Counted from the stretch's first letter, positions 1-9,144 are shown. The stretch is 64,000 nt of DNA from Flavobacterium sp. KACC 22761 (GCF_034058155.1 NZ_CP139148.1:186001-250000), one strand, 5' to 3'. A program made the numbers and translations. Notes: generated by a model from the sequence alone, not told the origin.

Positions 1-955
1 TGCCCATATTATTACGCAACCATCTGTATTGAATTCCCGCTCCGTTAATATTCAAAAGCTTACCTACTCTAGGCGTTTCTAATTCGTAATTTACGTGAAC
101 AAAATTGTTTACTCTTGTGCTCTTTCCAGAAGACATTTCGCTAACGGCATAAAAAACTCCTGAAGTTCCGCCCGTAGCCGCCACTTCTCCCGGATTCAAA
201 ACATTTAATGACAAAGCATTATTAGGTTGATCTCCCGCTCTATAAACAATCGGAATTCCAGCAGGAAGACCTGATTCTGTAGCCGCTTTTTCAGTAACAA
301 CTCCTTGATTCGTAAAGTTTTCTACGATTTTCGGAGTCAACCCTGTATCAATTCCGTAATATTCTAAAAGCCAATCGGCTACTTTATTTTCTTTGTAATC
401 CCAAAGCATTCCTTCAGACAAACCATTTTTGGTCGTCGTTACTTCGCCTGTCATTTTCAAAGCGATGTAATCTCCCGGAAGCATGTATTTAGCGATTTTA
501 TTGTAAATCGCAGGTTCATTTTCTTTAACCCATTTCAGTTTCGAAGCCGTGAAATTCCCAGGCGAATTCAATAAATGCGACATACATTTCTCTTCTCCAA
601 TTTCGGCGAAAGCCTTGTTTCCAATTTCAACCGCACGGCTGTCACACCAAATAATGGAATTTCGAAGCGCATTTCCAGCTTCATCCACAATCACCAATCC
701 GTGCATTTGGTACGAAATACCAATTCCTTGAATGTTAGACGCGTCAACGTTTGCTTCTTTAATCGCTCTTTTTGTTGCCGTACAAATGTGCTGCCACCAG
801 ATTTCAGGATCTTGTTCAGCCCAGTCTGGGTGAATTGAAAGGATTTCCATTTCGTTCTGAGGTTCATTCAAAACGATCACTTTTTTACCCGTTTCTGCTT
901 CTACCAAGGCTGCCTTGACAGAAGAACTTCCAATATCATAACCGATATAATACAT
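1..955 (-). CDS. xylB: Xylulokinase, FGGY family (3' end cut by window edge)
   Basis: ATP-dependent xylulokinase converting D-xylulose to xylulose 5-phosphate in the cytoplasm. Reading from the ATG at 955, the product opens MYYIGYDIGSSSVKAALVEA, the actin-fold phosphate-binding loop of FGGY kinases. Later segments include the substrate-region motif GISYQMHGLVIVD, IIWCDSRAVEIG, and GGTSGVFYAVSE. About 318 residues are visible of an expected 490 or so; the C-terminal ATPase half lies outside the window. The start is 2 bp beyond the stop of the GntR regulator gene, so the two are almost certainly co-transcribed. Xylose isomerase is the expected next gene but cannot be seen. Family assignment is secure. 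Xylulose specificity rests on sequence resemblance and the xylan context. Confidence 0.93.
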   Translation of the reverse strand, partial: MYYIGYDIGSSSVKAALVEAETGKKVIVLNEPQNEMEILSIHPDWAEQDPEIWWQHICTATKRAIKEANVDASNIQGIGISYQMHGLVIVDEAGNALRNSIIWCDSRAVEIGNKAFAEIGEEKCMSHLLNSPGNFTASKLKWVKENEPAIYNKIAKYMLPGDYIALKMTGEVTTTKNGLSEGMLWDYKENKVADWLLEYYGIDTGLTPKIVENFTNQGVVTEKAATESGLPAGIPIVYRAGDQPNNALSLNVLNPGEVAATGGTSGVFYAVSEMSSGKSTRVNNFVHVNYELETPRVGKLLNINGAGIQYRWLRNNMG

Positions 956-957
956 AC

Positions 958-1965
958 TTACAATGATTCTCTAATTATTAATTTTGTCGGCACATAACAT
1001 TTCGTTTCTTCGTCATGCGTAATAAATGCCGCTGCTTTGGTTCCTATTTCTTTAAAATCAGTTGAAACAACCGAAATTCCTTTGTATATAAACTTCTTCA
1101 TCGGGGTTTCGTTGTACGATAAAAAGCCAACGTCTTTTCCCGGTTCGTAATCTTTCTCTTTGCATTGCTCTAAAAAGTACCCCAAAATCCTATCACTAAC
1201 ACTGATGTAGGCTATTCCTTTTTCGATATTGAACTTTTTAGGATCTGTAATAATGTCGTATTTAAAACTAAAATCGGCACAGAATTTCTTAAAATATTCT
1301 ACCGTTTCCCACGGATGATTCGTAAAATCTGGATACACAAACTGTATCTTTTTATACTTTTTAAACAAATCCACCGCCTCTGTCAAAGACTCATAAAACG
1401 CCTTTCCAAAATCCTGAAAAATGTAATTGTTCGTTTTATCGGCCTGAATATTCCAGTCGATCAAAAGCAATTTGTCTTTTGAAATTGCCGACAATGCTGG
1501 AGCAATATCCTGATGATCAAAATTCATCACCACATACTTGTAATACTTCCCGATTCCGTTATTAATGATCGTTTTAAAAACATCAATATTATAATGGTGA
1601 AACTGCACATCTGTAATCACATTATCCGCCAGATTATTTACAAACGAATGATACAAAACCTCTTTATAAGCCTTAAACGTATCCAAAACCAAAAGCACTT
1701 TTCTCGTTTCTCCCGCTACATAATATCCTTTATTAGGCACAGAATCAATTACATTTTGATCTTTTAAAATCGAATATGCTTTAAAAACTGTGTCTCTCGA
1801 AAGCTGGTATGTTTTGCAAATTACATTCACAGACGGAAGCAAATCTCCCTTTTGTAAAATATTCTCCGCAATGGCGTTTGTAATTCCGTCAACCAATTGC
1901 TGATACTTCGGAATATCACTTTCGTGATTCATTATAAACTCAAATTTTTCTTCTTCTTTTAGCAT
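958..1965 (-). CDS. GntR-family transcriptional regulator with sugar-binding-like sensor domain
   Basis: DNA-binding regulator of 335 aa. Residues about 12-80 form a GntR winged helix (SDIPKYQQLVDGI, LPSVNVICKTYQLSRDTVFKAYSILKDQ). The remainder resembles a LacI/periplasmic-binding fold (VVMNFDHQDI, GIAYISVSDRILGYFLEQC, GKDVGFLSYNETP) rather than the FadR, HutC or MocR effector domains. It sits directly upstream of xylulokinase, so a xylose or xylulose effector is likely by inference. The ATG at 1965 is preferred because KFEFIMNHES matches the conserved first strand of these proteins. An internal ATG at 1932 is possible. The chosen start codon lies inside a palindrome (1958-1994), suggesting autoregulation. 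Confidence 0.88.
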   Translation of the reverse strand: MLKEEEKFEFIMNHESDIPKYQQLVDGITNAIAENILQKGDLLPSVNVICKTYQLSRDTVFKAYSILKDQNVIDSVPNKGYYVAGETRKVLLVLDTFKAYKEVLYHSFVNNLADNVITDVQFHHYNIDVFKTIINNGIGKYYKYVVMNFDHQDIAPALSAISKDKLLLIDWNIQADKTNNYIFQDFGKAFYESLTEAVDLFKKYKKIQFVYPDFTNHPWETVEYFKKFCADFSFKYDIITDPKKFNIEKGIAYISVSDRILGYFLEQCKEKDYEPGKDVGFLSYNETPMKKFIYKGISVVSTDFKEIGTKAAAFITHDEETKCYVPTKLIIRESL

Positions 1966-1994
1966 ACCGTTCTGTTCCGTTCTGTTATGCTAAA
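1958..1994. promoter_or_regulatory. Palindrome plus tandem decamers over the GntR start: likely operator
   Basis: Nine-base arms (tttagcata at 1958-1966, tatgctaaa at 1986-1994) form a perfect inverted repeat. The centre is two tandem copies of ccgttctgtt (1967-1976 and 1977-1986). The regulator's ATG complement is at 1963-1965, inside the left arm. Such dyads at a regulator's own start are typical autoregulatory sites; that this GntR protein binds here is inference. Confidence 0.5.
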
Positions 1995-2072
1995 GTAACT
2001 AAAAAACTTTTATAAAAAATTAATTTTTAAATGAATTATGTTAAGTTTTTAAAATTCTATATTTCAATATTT

Positions 2073-2185
2073 TGGGCGTGCCCCGCCGAAAAAGGCGGGT
2101 CGGGCTATCCGTTGCAAGTCCTCGCACTTCCTTCGTCAGGCTGTGGGCTTTCCACTGCTATCCCTCACGCATACAGGCTTCAAAA
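2073..2185. repeat. Structured intergenic repeat with conserved ends (family 1)
   Basis: It begins tgggcgtg, has a GC-rich hairpin (cccgcc gaaaaa ggcggg, 2082-2099), then gggctatccg, a variable middle, and ends gctatccctcacgc. A second copy with the same end motifs but a different middle is at 40914-41027. GC content is far above the surroundings. Reading frames across it are unlikely to be genes. Confidence 0.6.
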
Positions 2186-2202
2186 GAAAATCTTCGTCAT
2201 AT

Positions 2203-2280
2203 TTGTCATTGCGAGGAACGAAGCAACTTCACTTAAATTTTAATTTAGCAAATGCGATTCCTCATTCCTCAGCATGACAA
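2203..2280. repeat. Imperfect inverted repeat ttgtcattgcgagg.../...catgacaa
   Basis: The arms at 2203-2226 and about 2254-2280 are imperfectly complementary and flank an AT-rich loop. The outer words (ttgtcat...atgacaa) recur in the inverted repeats at 6272-6375, 38862-38918 and 45048-45150. It occupies the spacer between the GntR gene and GH43. The 1966-2358 stretch otherwise holds only repeat family 1 and the 2329 operator-like site. Confidence 0.5.
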
Positions 2281-2328
2281 AACGTTGTAACCAGTATTTC
2301 TCAAAAAACTTACTCTCGCTTTTTTCAA

Positions 2329-2340
2329 ACAACCGGTTGT
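2329..2340. promoter_or_regulatory. LacI-type operator-like palindrome acaaccggttgt
   Basis: This is a perfect 12-bp palindrome. Its core caaccggttg matches caatcggttg at 4952-4965 and 13620-13633, both upstream of xylan-locus genes. Central CG dyads of this form are typical of LacI-family operators. Its placement just downstream of the GH43 stop and about 360 bp upstream of the GntR gene leaves the target unclear. Confidence 0.4.
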
Positions 2341-2358
2341 GGTTTCAGGGAAATTTTT

Positions 2359-3384
2359 TTAATCTTGGTTCTTATAAGGATCAATCGTCACAATCGAACC
2401 GTCTTCGTTATACTCAATTTTGGTAACTTTTATAGATCGCAAATGCGTCACGCCTTTTGACAAACTCGAATCATGATAAAACAAATACCATTCGTTTTCA
2501 ATTTCGCAAATAGAATGATGCGAAGTCCAGCCTACCACAGGATTTAAAATGCGTCCTTTATAAACAAAAGGTCCGTATGGACTGTCGCCAATTGCATAAC
2601 AAATAAAATGCGTATCACCGGTTGAGTACGAAAAATAATATTTTCCTTGATATTTATGAACCCACGAAGCTTCAAAAAATCGACGTTCATTATCTCCAGC
2701 TAATAAAGGTTTTCCGTTTTCATCCAAGATTTTAATCTCTTTTGGATCTTCAGCAAACTCTTTCATATCATCAGAAAGCAAAGCTACGATTGGACCTAAA
2801 GCTTCTTCATTTGCCAGCGGTTCCTCATTTGATTTATCGTATATATTGTTTCTATACTTTTGAAGCTGACCGCCCCAAATGCCACCAAAATAAATATAAA
2901 ACTTCCCATCATTATCCTCAAAAACGGCTGGATCAATAGTGTAGCTTCCTTTTATAGCAGTTGGTTCTGATTTAAATGGTCCAATTGGAGAATCGCTTAT
3001 TGCAACACCAATCTGGAAAATTCCGTCTGCGCGTTTTGCTGGAAAATACAAATAATATTTGCCATTTTTACAAGCAGCATCTGGCGCCCACATTTGGCGA
3101 ACAGCCCACGGAACATCATTAACATGTAAAGCTACGCCATGATCTACTGCTTTTGCATTAACATTCTCCATCGAAATTACATGATAATCCTCCATTCCAA
3201 AATGGTCTCCATTATCATTAAAGGGAATTCCCGCATCAATATCATGCGATGGATAGATGTATATTTTGCCGTTAAAAACATGTGCCGACGGGTCAGCGGT
3301 GTAAATATGATTGACTAATGGACTTGAAATTGCACGCTTATCTAATGCGGCAAAATCAATGTTTTCAATGCTATCTTCAGGCAT
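2359..3384 (-). CDS. Glycoside hydrolase family 43 (probable beta-xylosidase/arabinofuranosidase)
   Basis: Five-bladed propeller GH43 enzyme, 341 aa, expected to remove xylose or arabinose from short xylo-oligosaccharides. The three catalytic carboxylates are visible: D31 in HIYTADPSAHVF (base), D151 in YTIDPAVFED (pKa modulator) and E238 in FFEASWVHKY (acid). No signal peptide is present, so it probably acts in the cytoplasm on oligosaccharides brought in by the symporter encoded 31 bp upstream. The close spacing indicates one operon. Xylosidase versus arabinofuranosidase activity cannot be separated from sequence alone. Confidence 0.9.
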   Translation of the reverse strand: MPEDSIENIDFAALDKRAISSPLVNHIYTADPSAHVFNGKIYIYPSHDIDAGIPFNDNGDHFGMEDYHVISMENVNAKAVDHGVALHVNDVPWAVRQMWAPDAACKNGKYYLYFPAKRADGIFQIGVAISDSPIGPFKSEPTAIKGSYTIDPAVFEDNDGKFYIYFGGIWGGQLQKYRNNIYDKSNEEPLANEEALGPIVALLSDDMKEFAEDPKEIKILDENGKPLLAGDNERRFFEASWVHKYQGKYYFSYSTGDTHFICYAIGDSPYGPFVYKGRILNPVVGWTSHHSICEIENEWYLFYHDSSLSKGVTHLRSIKVTKIEYNEDGSIVTIDPYKNQD

Positions 3385-3415
3385 ACTCTCTTTTTTTAAA
3401 ATTTTCTTTAATACA

Positions 3416-4849
3416 TTAAACTCTTCTTTCTTTTAAATCTGATTCAATCTGCACTTCCATTTTCTTGTCGATTTTGTAAAAAAACAATAATCCAACGCCA
3501 ATTAGGAAAGGTATTGCAGGAAAAACACTAACCAGCAATTTTATTCCATTTATTGCTATATCTGTCTGCTGCGGAGCATTTGGAACGTAATTAAAATATC
3601 CTAACAGTGAAGTTGTCAAAGCACCTCCAATACTTAAACCTGCTTTTAACCCAACCATCATGGCTGAAAAAATAATTGCAGTCGCACGGCGGTTATTCAG
3701 CCATTCAGAATAATCGGCAACATCAGCAATCATTGCCCAAAGAAGCGGAATTGTAATTCCGTAGAAAAATCCATGCAGGATTTGCGAGAAAAACATAAAG
3801 CCGATTGATGTTGAAGGAAAAAAATAGAAGGCAAGAATAAAAAGCGTTGAAATGAATAAAAACAAACCGAATATATTTCGCTTTCCGTATTTATCTGCAA
3901 GGCTTTTGGACAAAGTAATTCCAACTATCATAAAGATGATGCCACCGGCATTAAATAATCCAAATCCTGCTGAAACGGGATCACTACCAAAATGGTTCAA
4001 CCCAATATTTGATAAGGTATTTAAAATTGGCCGAATAAAAACTGCCAATTGATCTTTATCTACATAATTTTCAAAATAATATACATACGATCCGCCTTTC
4101 ATTGCCAGTGTAATAAAAACCAAAGTCGTAAGCGAAAGCATAATTACCCATGGCCTGTTTTTTACCAAATCGCTTAAATCCTCTTTCACGCTTGATTTTT
4201 GCTCTGGCTTTGGAACTATTCGTTCTTTTGTAGTGAAAAAAGTAATCAAAAGCATAATGGTCCCAATAATTGCCAAAACAGTCATTACTTTCTCGATTCC
4301 AACAGCTTTGTCGCCATTTCCAACACTTTTTATAATTCCTAGCATAAAAACTTGAACAAAAAACTGTGCAAACATAACCGCCACAAATCGGTAGGATGAC
4401 ATACTGTTTCGTTCGCCCATGTCACCTGTAATCACACCGCTTAACGCAGAATATGGCAGATTATTTGCTGCATAAAAAAGCAATAACAAGCTATAAGTTG
4501 TAACGGCATAAATTACCTTGCCTTGATAAGAGAAATTTGGTGTTGTAAAAGCAAGCAATGCTATTACACCCAATGGCACGGCAGTCCATAAAATCCAAGG
4601 TCTGAATTTTCCCCATTTACTAGTCGTTCTGTCTGCCAGGACACCAATAATAGGATTGAAAATAAAGGCAGCGATCAAACCAACAACCAACATTATAATG
4701 GAGGAATGTGCGGGCGATAATCCGTAAATATCAGTATAAAAATACGCCAGATAAGTCATCAATGTCTGAAACACTAAATTTGCTGCAAGATCACCTAAGC
4801 TATATCCAATTTTTTCTTTTATGGATAATTTTTGGGAATTAAAATTCAT
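3416..4849 (-). CDS. GPH-family (glycoside-pentoside-hexuronide) sugar:cation symporter
   Basis: Inner-membrane MFS transporter of 477 aa with about 12 hydrophobic segments. The N-terminal signature is that of the GPH family: KEKIGYSLGDLAANLVFQ, then NPIIGVLADRTTSKWGKFRPWILW. The second half has WAMIADVADYSEWLNNRRAT. GPH members import pentosides, xylosides and melibiose-like sugars with H+ or Na+. Placed between GH10 and GH43 genes, it most likely imports xylo-oligosaccharides or aldouronates. It is followed by GH43 at 31 bp. A LacI-type operator-like site lies about 105 bp upstream (4952-4965), suggesting its own sugar-controlled promoter. Confidence 0.92.
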   Translation of the reverse strand: MNFNSQKLSIKEKIGYSLGDLAANLVFQTLMTYLAYFYTDIYGLSPAHSSIIMLVVGLIAAFIFNPIIGVLADRTTSKWGKFRPWILWTAVPLGVIALLAFTTPNFSYQGKVIYAVTTYSLLLLFYAANNLPYSALSGVITGDMGERNSMSSYRFVAVMFAQFFVQVFMLGIIKSVGNGDKAVGIEKVMTVLAIIGTIMLLITFFTTKERIVPKPEQKSSVKEDLSDLVKNRPWVIMLSLTTLVFITLAMKGGSYVYYFENYVDKDQLAVFIRPILNTLSNIGLNHFGSDPVSAGFGLFNAGGIIFMIVGITLSKSLADKYGKRNIFGLFLFISTLFILAFYFFPSTSIGFMFFSQILHGFFYGITIPLLWAMIADVADYSEWLNNRRATAIIFSAMMVGLKAGLSIGGALTTSLLGYFNYVPNAPQQTDIAINGIKLLVSVFPAIPFLIGVGLLFFYKIDKKMEVQIESDLKERRV

Positions 4850-4951
4850 TATTGATTCGTGGTTATTTTGGTTAATTTTAAAATCAATCCTTATAAAAAA
4901 ATTGATTATTTTAGTTAGCTTTTATACTGATTTCAAAAGGATTTCGCTTAA

Positions 4952-4965
4952 GCAATCGGTTGTGT
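4952..4965. promoter_or_regulatory. Operator-like site gcaatcggttgtgt upstream of the symporter gene
   Basis: It shares caatcggttg exactly with the site at 13620-13633 and nearly with 2329-2340. It lies about 105 bp upstream of the symporter start (4849) in the spacer after the GH10 gene. A LacI-family regulator acting on the xylan genes is inferred; none is encoded in this window. Confidence 0.45.
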
Positions 4966-5072
4966 AAAATTAGCAAAAAAAATATATCATGCAAATTTAC
5001 TTTGCTTTATTGCATAATTTTCACAAAAACAGTTCGTGGGGGATTCACAATAAACAAAATTCGCACTCTTTT

Positions 5073-6182
5073 TTAATCTTTTTTTGCTTTAAGCTGCAAA
5101 ATGCTGTTGTATGCTTTTTTATGTTTCAATTGAGTATCAAATGGAAGCGGGTAATTCGTTCTTCCTTTTATAGGCCAATCGTTTAACCAAGATTGTCCGT
5201 CATGAACACCCCAAAAAGTTACTCTGCTGATTTTGTCTTTGTGTTTTAAAAACAATTTAAAAATCGAAGCATAACGCTCTGCAAGTTGGTTTTGAATAGA
5301 ATCTGGCAATGCTTTTGGATACGGATTCTTTTTTTCGCTTCCTTCAAAATTCTGATTTACATCTGCCCCTTTTAAATCCCACGGATTTGGCAAGACCGTA
5401 ATATCTAATTCTGTAAACGCAACTTTAATTCCTAAAGCTGAATATTCCAAAATACTTTTTTCAATTTCTTCAATTGACGGACTTGCTAATCGCCAATGTC
5501 CCTGAATTCCAACACCGTCAACCTTTCCGCCAGCAGCTTTTATTTTTTTGATTAAAGCGATTGCTCCGGCTCTTTTTGCAGGTTCTTCAATATTGTAATC
5601 GTTGTAATATAAATCTACTTTTGGATCTGCTTTTGCTGCTAATTTGAAAGCATCAACTAAATATTGTTCGCCAAGCGTATTCAAAAAAACTGATTTTCGT
5701 AAAGTTCCATCTTCGTTTAAAGCTTCATTTACAACATCCCAGGAACCAATTCTTCCTTTATATTTAGAAACAATCGTCGTGATATGATCTTTCATAAAAG
5801 CTTTCATTTCGGTACTGTCTTTTATTTTTTCCATCCAAGGCGCTAATTGGCTGTGCCAAATCAAAGTATGTCCGTGAACAAACATTTTATTTTTTTCGCC
5901 GTATGCCAAAAATTTGTCCGCCAATGTAAAATCATATTTATCCTTTTGCGGATGCACAAACATTGATTTCATAATGTTTTCTGCAGTAATTGCATTAAAC
6001 TCTTTTTTAATCAAGGAATCTTCTTTAGTATTTTTTTCTTGAATTTGGTCTGCACTTAAAGCCGTTCCAATGTAGAAATCGTTTTTATAAGCGTCTTTTA
6101 AAGATAGCGTTTCTTTTTTTGAAGAACAGCTTACCATCAACAACGTTGCAGCGGCAAACACATAAGGGTTAATAAATTTCAT
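5073..6182 (-). CDS. Endo-1,4-beta-xylanase, GH10, lipoprotein
   Basis: Cleaves the xylan backbone. A lipoprotein signal peptide (ATLLMVSCSSKKE, lipidated Cys19) places it in the envelope, plausibly on the cell surface. The GH10 catalytic domain fills the rest: NIMKSMFVHP, HGHTLIWHSQ, acid/base E153 in WDVVNEAL, and nucleophile E258 in FTELDI. The length of 369 aa is normal for a single-domain GH10 enzyme; no carbohydrate-binding module is visible. It is flanked by genes for GH115 alpha-glucuronidase and a sugar symporter, consistent with depolymerising glucuronoxylan before uptake. Two large inverted repeats separate it from the upstream GH115 gene, and a 223-bp spacer with an operator-like site precedes the symporter gene. 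Confidence 0.95.
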   Translation of the reverse strand: MKFINPYVFAAATLLMVSCSSKKETLSLKDAYKNDFYIGTALSADQIQEKNTKEDSLIKKEFNAITAENIMKSMFVHPQKDKYDFTLADKFLAYGEKNKMFVHGHTLIWHSQLAPWMEKIKDSTEMKAFMKDHITTIVSKYKGRIGSWDVVNEALNEDGTLRKSVFLNTLGEQYLVDAFKLAAKADPKVDLYYNDYNIEEPAKRAGAIALIKKIKAAGGKVDGVGIQGHWRLASPSIEEIEKSILEYSALGIKVAFTELDITVLPNPWDLKGADVNQNFEGSEKKNPYPKALPDSIQNQLAERYASIFKLFLKHKDKISRVTFWGVHDGQSWLNDWPIKGRTNYPLPFDTQLKHKKAYNSILQLKAKKD

Positions 6183-6223
6183 ATATTTTGGTTTTAATAG
6201 TTAATAGTTTTTATTCTTAACTG

Positions 6224-6255
6224 AGACCTGACAGGTTTTAAAACCTGTCAGGTCT
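6224..6255. repeat. Perfect 32-bp palindrome (family gacctgacaggtttt)
   Basis: Each half is agacctgacaggtttt and its exact complement, meeting at a central tttt/aaaa. It lies 42 bp beyond the GH10 start, between GH115 and GH10. It could form a 16-bp stem or cruciform. It has no terminal T-tract, so it is not an ordinary terminator. Confidence 0.75.
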
Positions 6256-6271
6256 AATATTTGCTCATAGT

Positions 6272-6375
6272 TTTGTCATTTCGACGTAAGGAGAAATCTT
6301 CACAAGAAACTCTACAAAGTTGATCCAGCATGCGGAGCTACTAACGAAGATTTCTCCTTACGTCGAAATGACAAA
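6272..6375. repeat. Inverted repeat with perfect 29-bp arms (family gtcatttcgac)
   Basis: Arms at 6272-6300 and 6347-6375 are exact reverse complements, with a 46-bp loop. The same family recurs at 45048-45150 with a different loop. It ends 24 bp beyond the GH115 stop. A non-autonomous mobile element or a structured intercistronic RNA are both possible. Confidence 0.8.
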
Positions 6376-6398
6376 CAGAACGTAGTATTATAAAAATA

Positions 6399-9005
6399 TC
6401 ATTCCTTTCTAAAACTCTCTGGAGGCCCCAAATACGACTCCAAAACCTTTCCTTCTTCAGTCTCAATTACAATTTTCTGAAGTACCAAAGCCGCATCGAT
6501 CGCATAAATTTTCAAAACGTGATTCCCTGAATTTTCTATTTGATGTTCTGATGTTATTATTTTAATATTATTTGCTACCGATGTTGCCCAAGCTTTTTCA
6601 GAAGAATCTCCATTGAGGTTCATGATTTGCGGTTTTTCTGAATCAAATCCAATTCCGTATTTTAAGCCGTCACCCATTTTAAAATTGATTGTGGGTGAAA
6701 AAAACGCTTTTACTTTTACCTTTCCTTTGCTGAAAAAATGAACGTTGTATTCTAATCTTGGAGATTGTTCCGAGATTTCAATCGGCTGGATATTTGAAGG
6801 TTTTATTGTTATTCCAGAATCTGTTTTACCTAGATTTGGAATAATCGTCCATTTCACTGAATCCGAATTTATTGCCTCAGAATAATTTTTACTTTCTATC
6901 GAAATATAACCGTTATCCTCAACAAAACCTCGAACATTAGCTAAATCTCTATTTTTATTAATTGATGTTTCAGCATTCGGAGTATCTTGAGCAGAAATCC
7001 CAGCTTCTGATTTGTTTAAAACCTCAACTGTTTTAGTTTTCGGAATCACATTTTTATCCGGCTGTTGCCAATTTGTATAACCAATGTGTGTCTGCGACAT
7101 CATGTGATTCCATTTTCCATTTGCCACTTTGGTATGATAATAATTCGTCAACAGGCTATCTCTTTCAAATAATGATTTTACTTTTTCTACGTATTCATTT
7201 GCCGATGCCTTTCCCTGCGCTGCATACAAATGATTTTTGGCCGTCGCGACATACAATTCATTTAAGTTTGCACTTGCCAAAACCGGAAATAAAACCAGCT
7301 GATAAAAAGCATCTTTATATTCAGGCTGTAATTTCTCATTTATTGCATTGGCTTTTTCAACCAATTTTTGATAATCGGCAACAACTCGGTCAGCTTCGTT
7401 ATAATTTGTGACGCTATAGGTTTTCTCATCCAATAATTCAGGTTTTCTGCGCGAATTGTATTTGGTATATAATTTTAAAATTGTAGCAATTTCCTCTGCA
7501 AACTGACCTCCAAAATTCTCTTTTGCCCAATTCACATAATATTCTTGTAAATTTCCGGCATTGAATTTTTCAGGATTCCATGCCATATCTAGGAAAAAGG
7601 CAATCGGAAATTCCATTGGTTTTATATCGCCAACATTTACAATCCAAATTTTATCAACTCCGCGTTGGTAAGCCAAATCCATTTGTTCCCAAGTGCGTTC
7701 GATTTGGTTAGTGTTGATCCATTTATAATTGCGCGGACCGCCCACATAATCATAATGATAATAAATTCCGTAACCGCCTTTTCTTGGTTTTGCGTTCAAT
7801 TCCGGAAGTTTTCTAATGTTTCCCCAATTGTCATCGCACAATAAAAGCGTCACATCATCGGGCACTCTCATTCCTTTGTCGTAATAATCCTGAACTTCTT
7901 TATAAAGTGCCCACATTTGTGGCGTTTTTTCGGCTGGTTTTTTCGTAACTTCTGCAATAATATTTCTTTGCGTTTTTACGATATTTTCCAAGAGTCCAAT
8001 TGCAGTTCCTTCCGTCATAGGTTCATCGCCGTCGCCACGCATTCCAATTGTCACAATGGTTTCTTTATTTCCCATTCGTTTAATTCCATCTTTCCAGAAT
8101 GTAATCAAAGCCTCTGAATTGGTATTAAAATCCCATTTTCCTTTTTCTTTTCCCCATTCAGCGTGCGCTCTCGATAATGGTTCATGATGCGAAGTTCCCA
8201 TCACAATTCCATATTCATCGGCCAAAACAGCATTCTGCGGATCTTCGACATAAAACATTCTGCCCCACATTGCCGGCCATAAATAGTTGCCTTTCATTCT
8301 CAGAATCAATTCAAAAACATTGTCGTAAAATTTCGAATTGAATCCGCCAAATTTTTCAAATGCCCAGCCTGTTAATGCAGGAGCTTCATCATTTATAAAA
8401 ATACCGCGATACTTTACTTTTGGCTCTCCTTGCGAATGTATTCCAGGCAAAACATGCAATTCCGATTGTTTTTTCGCAGGAACATCAGCCCAAAAATACC
8501 AAGGAGAAACACCAATTTGACTAGACAAATCGTAGATTCCGTAAATTGTTCCTCTTTTATCTGAACCTGCAATTACCAGAGCTTTTTTGATCCCTTTAAA
8601 CGGATTTTCAACAATTTGAGTCGTAAATTTTTCCCATTTTCCCTGAAGTTCCTTGGCATCAATTTTTCCTTTTTTGGCCAATTGATTTATGATTTCGCTT
8701 TTTCCAATTGTTCCAATTATCACTACAAAATCTCCTGCTTCAGAAACCTTTTTAATTCTTTTCGGATGCAAATCAGAAACTTTAAAAAGATCGTTTTCTA
8801 AATGCCCCGTCACTTTTAAAACTCCTGCATAATCTTTATCGTCAACTAAAACCGAAGCTATTTTTCCTTTTGAAACCAAAGGAAAATTTTCATTAGAACC
8901 CTGATTAACTATATATTTCTCAGGATTTATGGCATACGAATTTGCGCTTAATCCGATTAGGAAAAACAATAAAATTATGTATGATGTTTTAATTTTTAAG
9001 CACAT
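6399..9005 (-). CDS. GH115 alpha-glucuronidase (xylan alpha-1,2-glucuronidase)
   Basis: Removes (4-O-methyl)glucuronic acid from internal and terminal xylose units of polymeric glucuronoxylan. The chosen start gives 868 aa with signal peptide MCLKIKTSYIILLFFLIG followed by ANSYAI. GH115 family segments are obvious: GTIYGIYDLSSQIGVSPWYF, KYRGIFINDEAPALTGWA, MKGNYLWPAMWGRMFYV and MGTSHHEPLSRAHAEW. An in-frame ATG at 9053 would add 16 residues, but those codons lie in the 9031-9110 inverted repeat, so 9005 is preferred. Its neighbours are UxuA and the GH10 xylanase. With GH67 nearby, the locus covers both polymer-acting and oligomer-acting glucuronidases. Confidence 0.94.
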   Translation of the reverse strand: MCLKIKTSYIILLFFLIGLSANSYAINPEKYIVNQGSNENFPLVSKGKIASVLVDDKDYAGVLKVTGHLENDLFKVSDLHPKRIKKVSEAGDFVVIIGTIGKSEIINQLAKKGKIDAKELQGKWEKFTTQIVENPFKGIKKALVIAGSDKRGTIYGIYDLSSQIGVSPWYFWADVPAKKQSELHVLPGIHSQGEPKVKYRGIFINDEAPALTGWAFEKFGGFNSKFYDNVFELILRMKGNYLWPAMWGRMFYVEDPQNAVLADEYGIVMGTSHHEPLSRAHAEWGKEKGKWDFNTNSEALITFWKDGIKRMGNKETIVTIGMRGDGDEPMTEGTAIGLLENIVKTQRNIIAEVTKKPAEKTPQMWALYKEVQDYYDKGMRVPDDVTLLLCDDNWGNIRKLPELNAKPRKGGYGIYYHYDYVGGPRNYKWINTNQIERTWEQMDLAYQRGVDKIWIVNVGDIKPMEFPIAFFLDMAWNPEKFNAGNLQEYYVNWAKENFGGQFAEEIATILKLYTKYNSRRKPELLDEKTYSVTNYNEADRVVADYQKLVEKANAINEKLQPEYKDAFYQLVLFPVLASANLNELYVATAKNHLYAAQGKASANEYVEKVKSLFERDSLLTNYYHTKVANGKWNHMMSQTHIGYTNWQQPDKNVIPKTKTVEVLNKSEAGISAQDTPNAETSINKNRDLANVRGFVEDNGYISIESKNYSEAINSDSVKWTIIPNLGKTDSGITIKPSNIQPIEISEQSPRLEYNVHFFSKGKVKVKAFFSPTINFKMGDGLKYGIGFDSEKPQIMNLNGDSSEKAWATSVANNIKIITSEHQIENSGNHVLKIYAIDAALVLQKIVIETEEGKVLESYLGPPESFRKE

Positions 9006-9030
9006 AGCGTTACAAACTTTTTTATTTAAT

Positions 9031-9110
9031 CTCGCAAAGTCGCAGAGTCGCAAAGCAATTCTTTTTAAGCTTTTTCAAAACAAAACTTTGCGACTCTGCG
9101 ACTTTGCGAG
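9031..9110. repeat. Inverted repeat, perfect 25-bp arms (family ctcgcaaagtcgcagag)
   Basis: Arms at 9031-9055 and 9086-9110 are exact reverse complements, built from gcaaagtcgcagagtcgcaaag-type words of about 8-10 bp. The same family with changed letters (g for t) is at 10333-10414. It fills the uxuA-GH115 spacer and is close to the GH115 start. Confidence 0.8.
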
Positions 9111-9144
9111 AGATTCTCAGCGCATTAGATTTAGTAAACTTTAT

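Noticed and set aside
2031..2243. 70-aa plus-strand ORF between the GntR and GH43 genes
   Set aside because: Its sequence is produced by the structured repeat (2073-2185) and has no protein-like features.
9003..9053. Longer N-terminus of the GH115 protein from an ATG at 9053
   Set aside because: Those 16 codons (MRLCDFARLNKK...) are encoded by the left arm of the 9031-9110 inverted repeat and precede a normal signal peptide starting at 9005.
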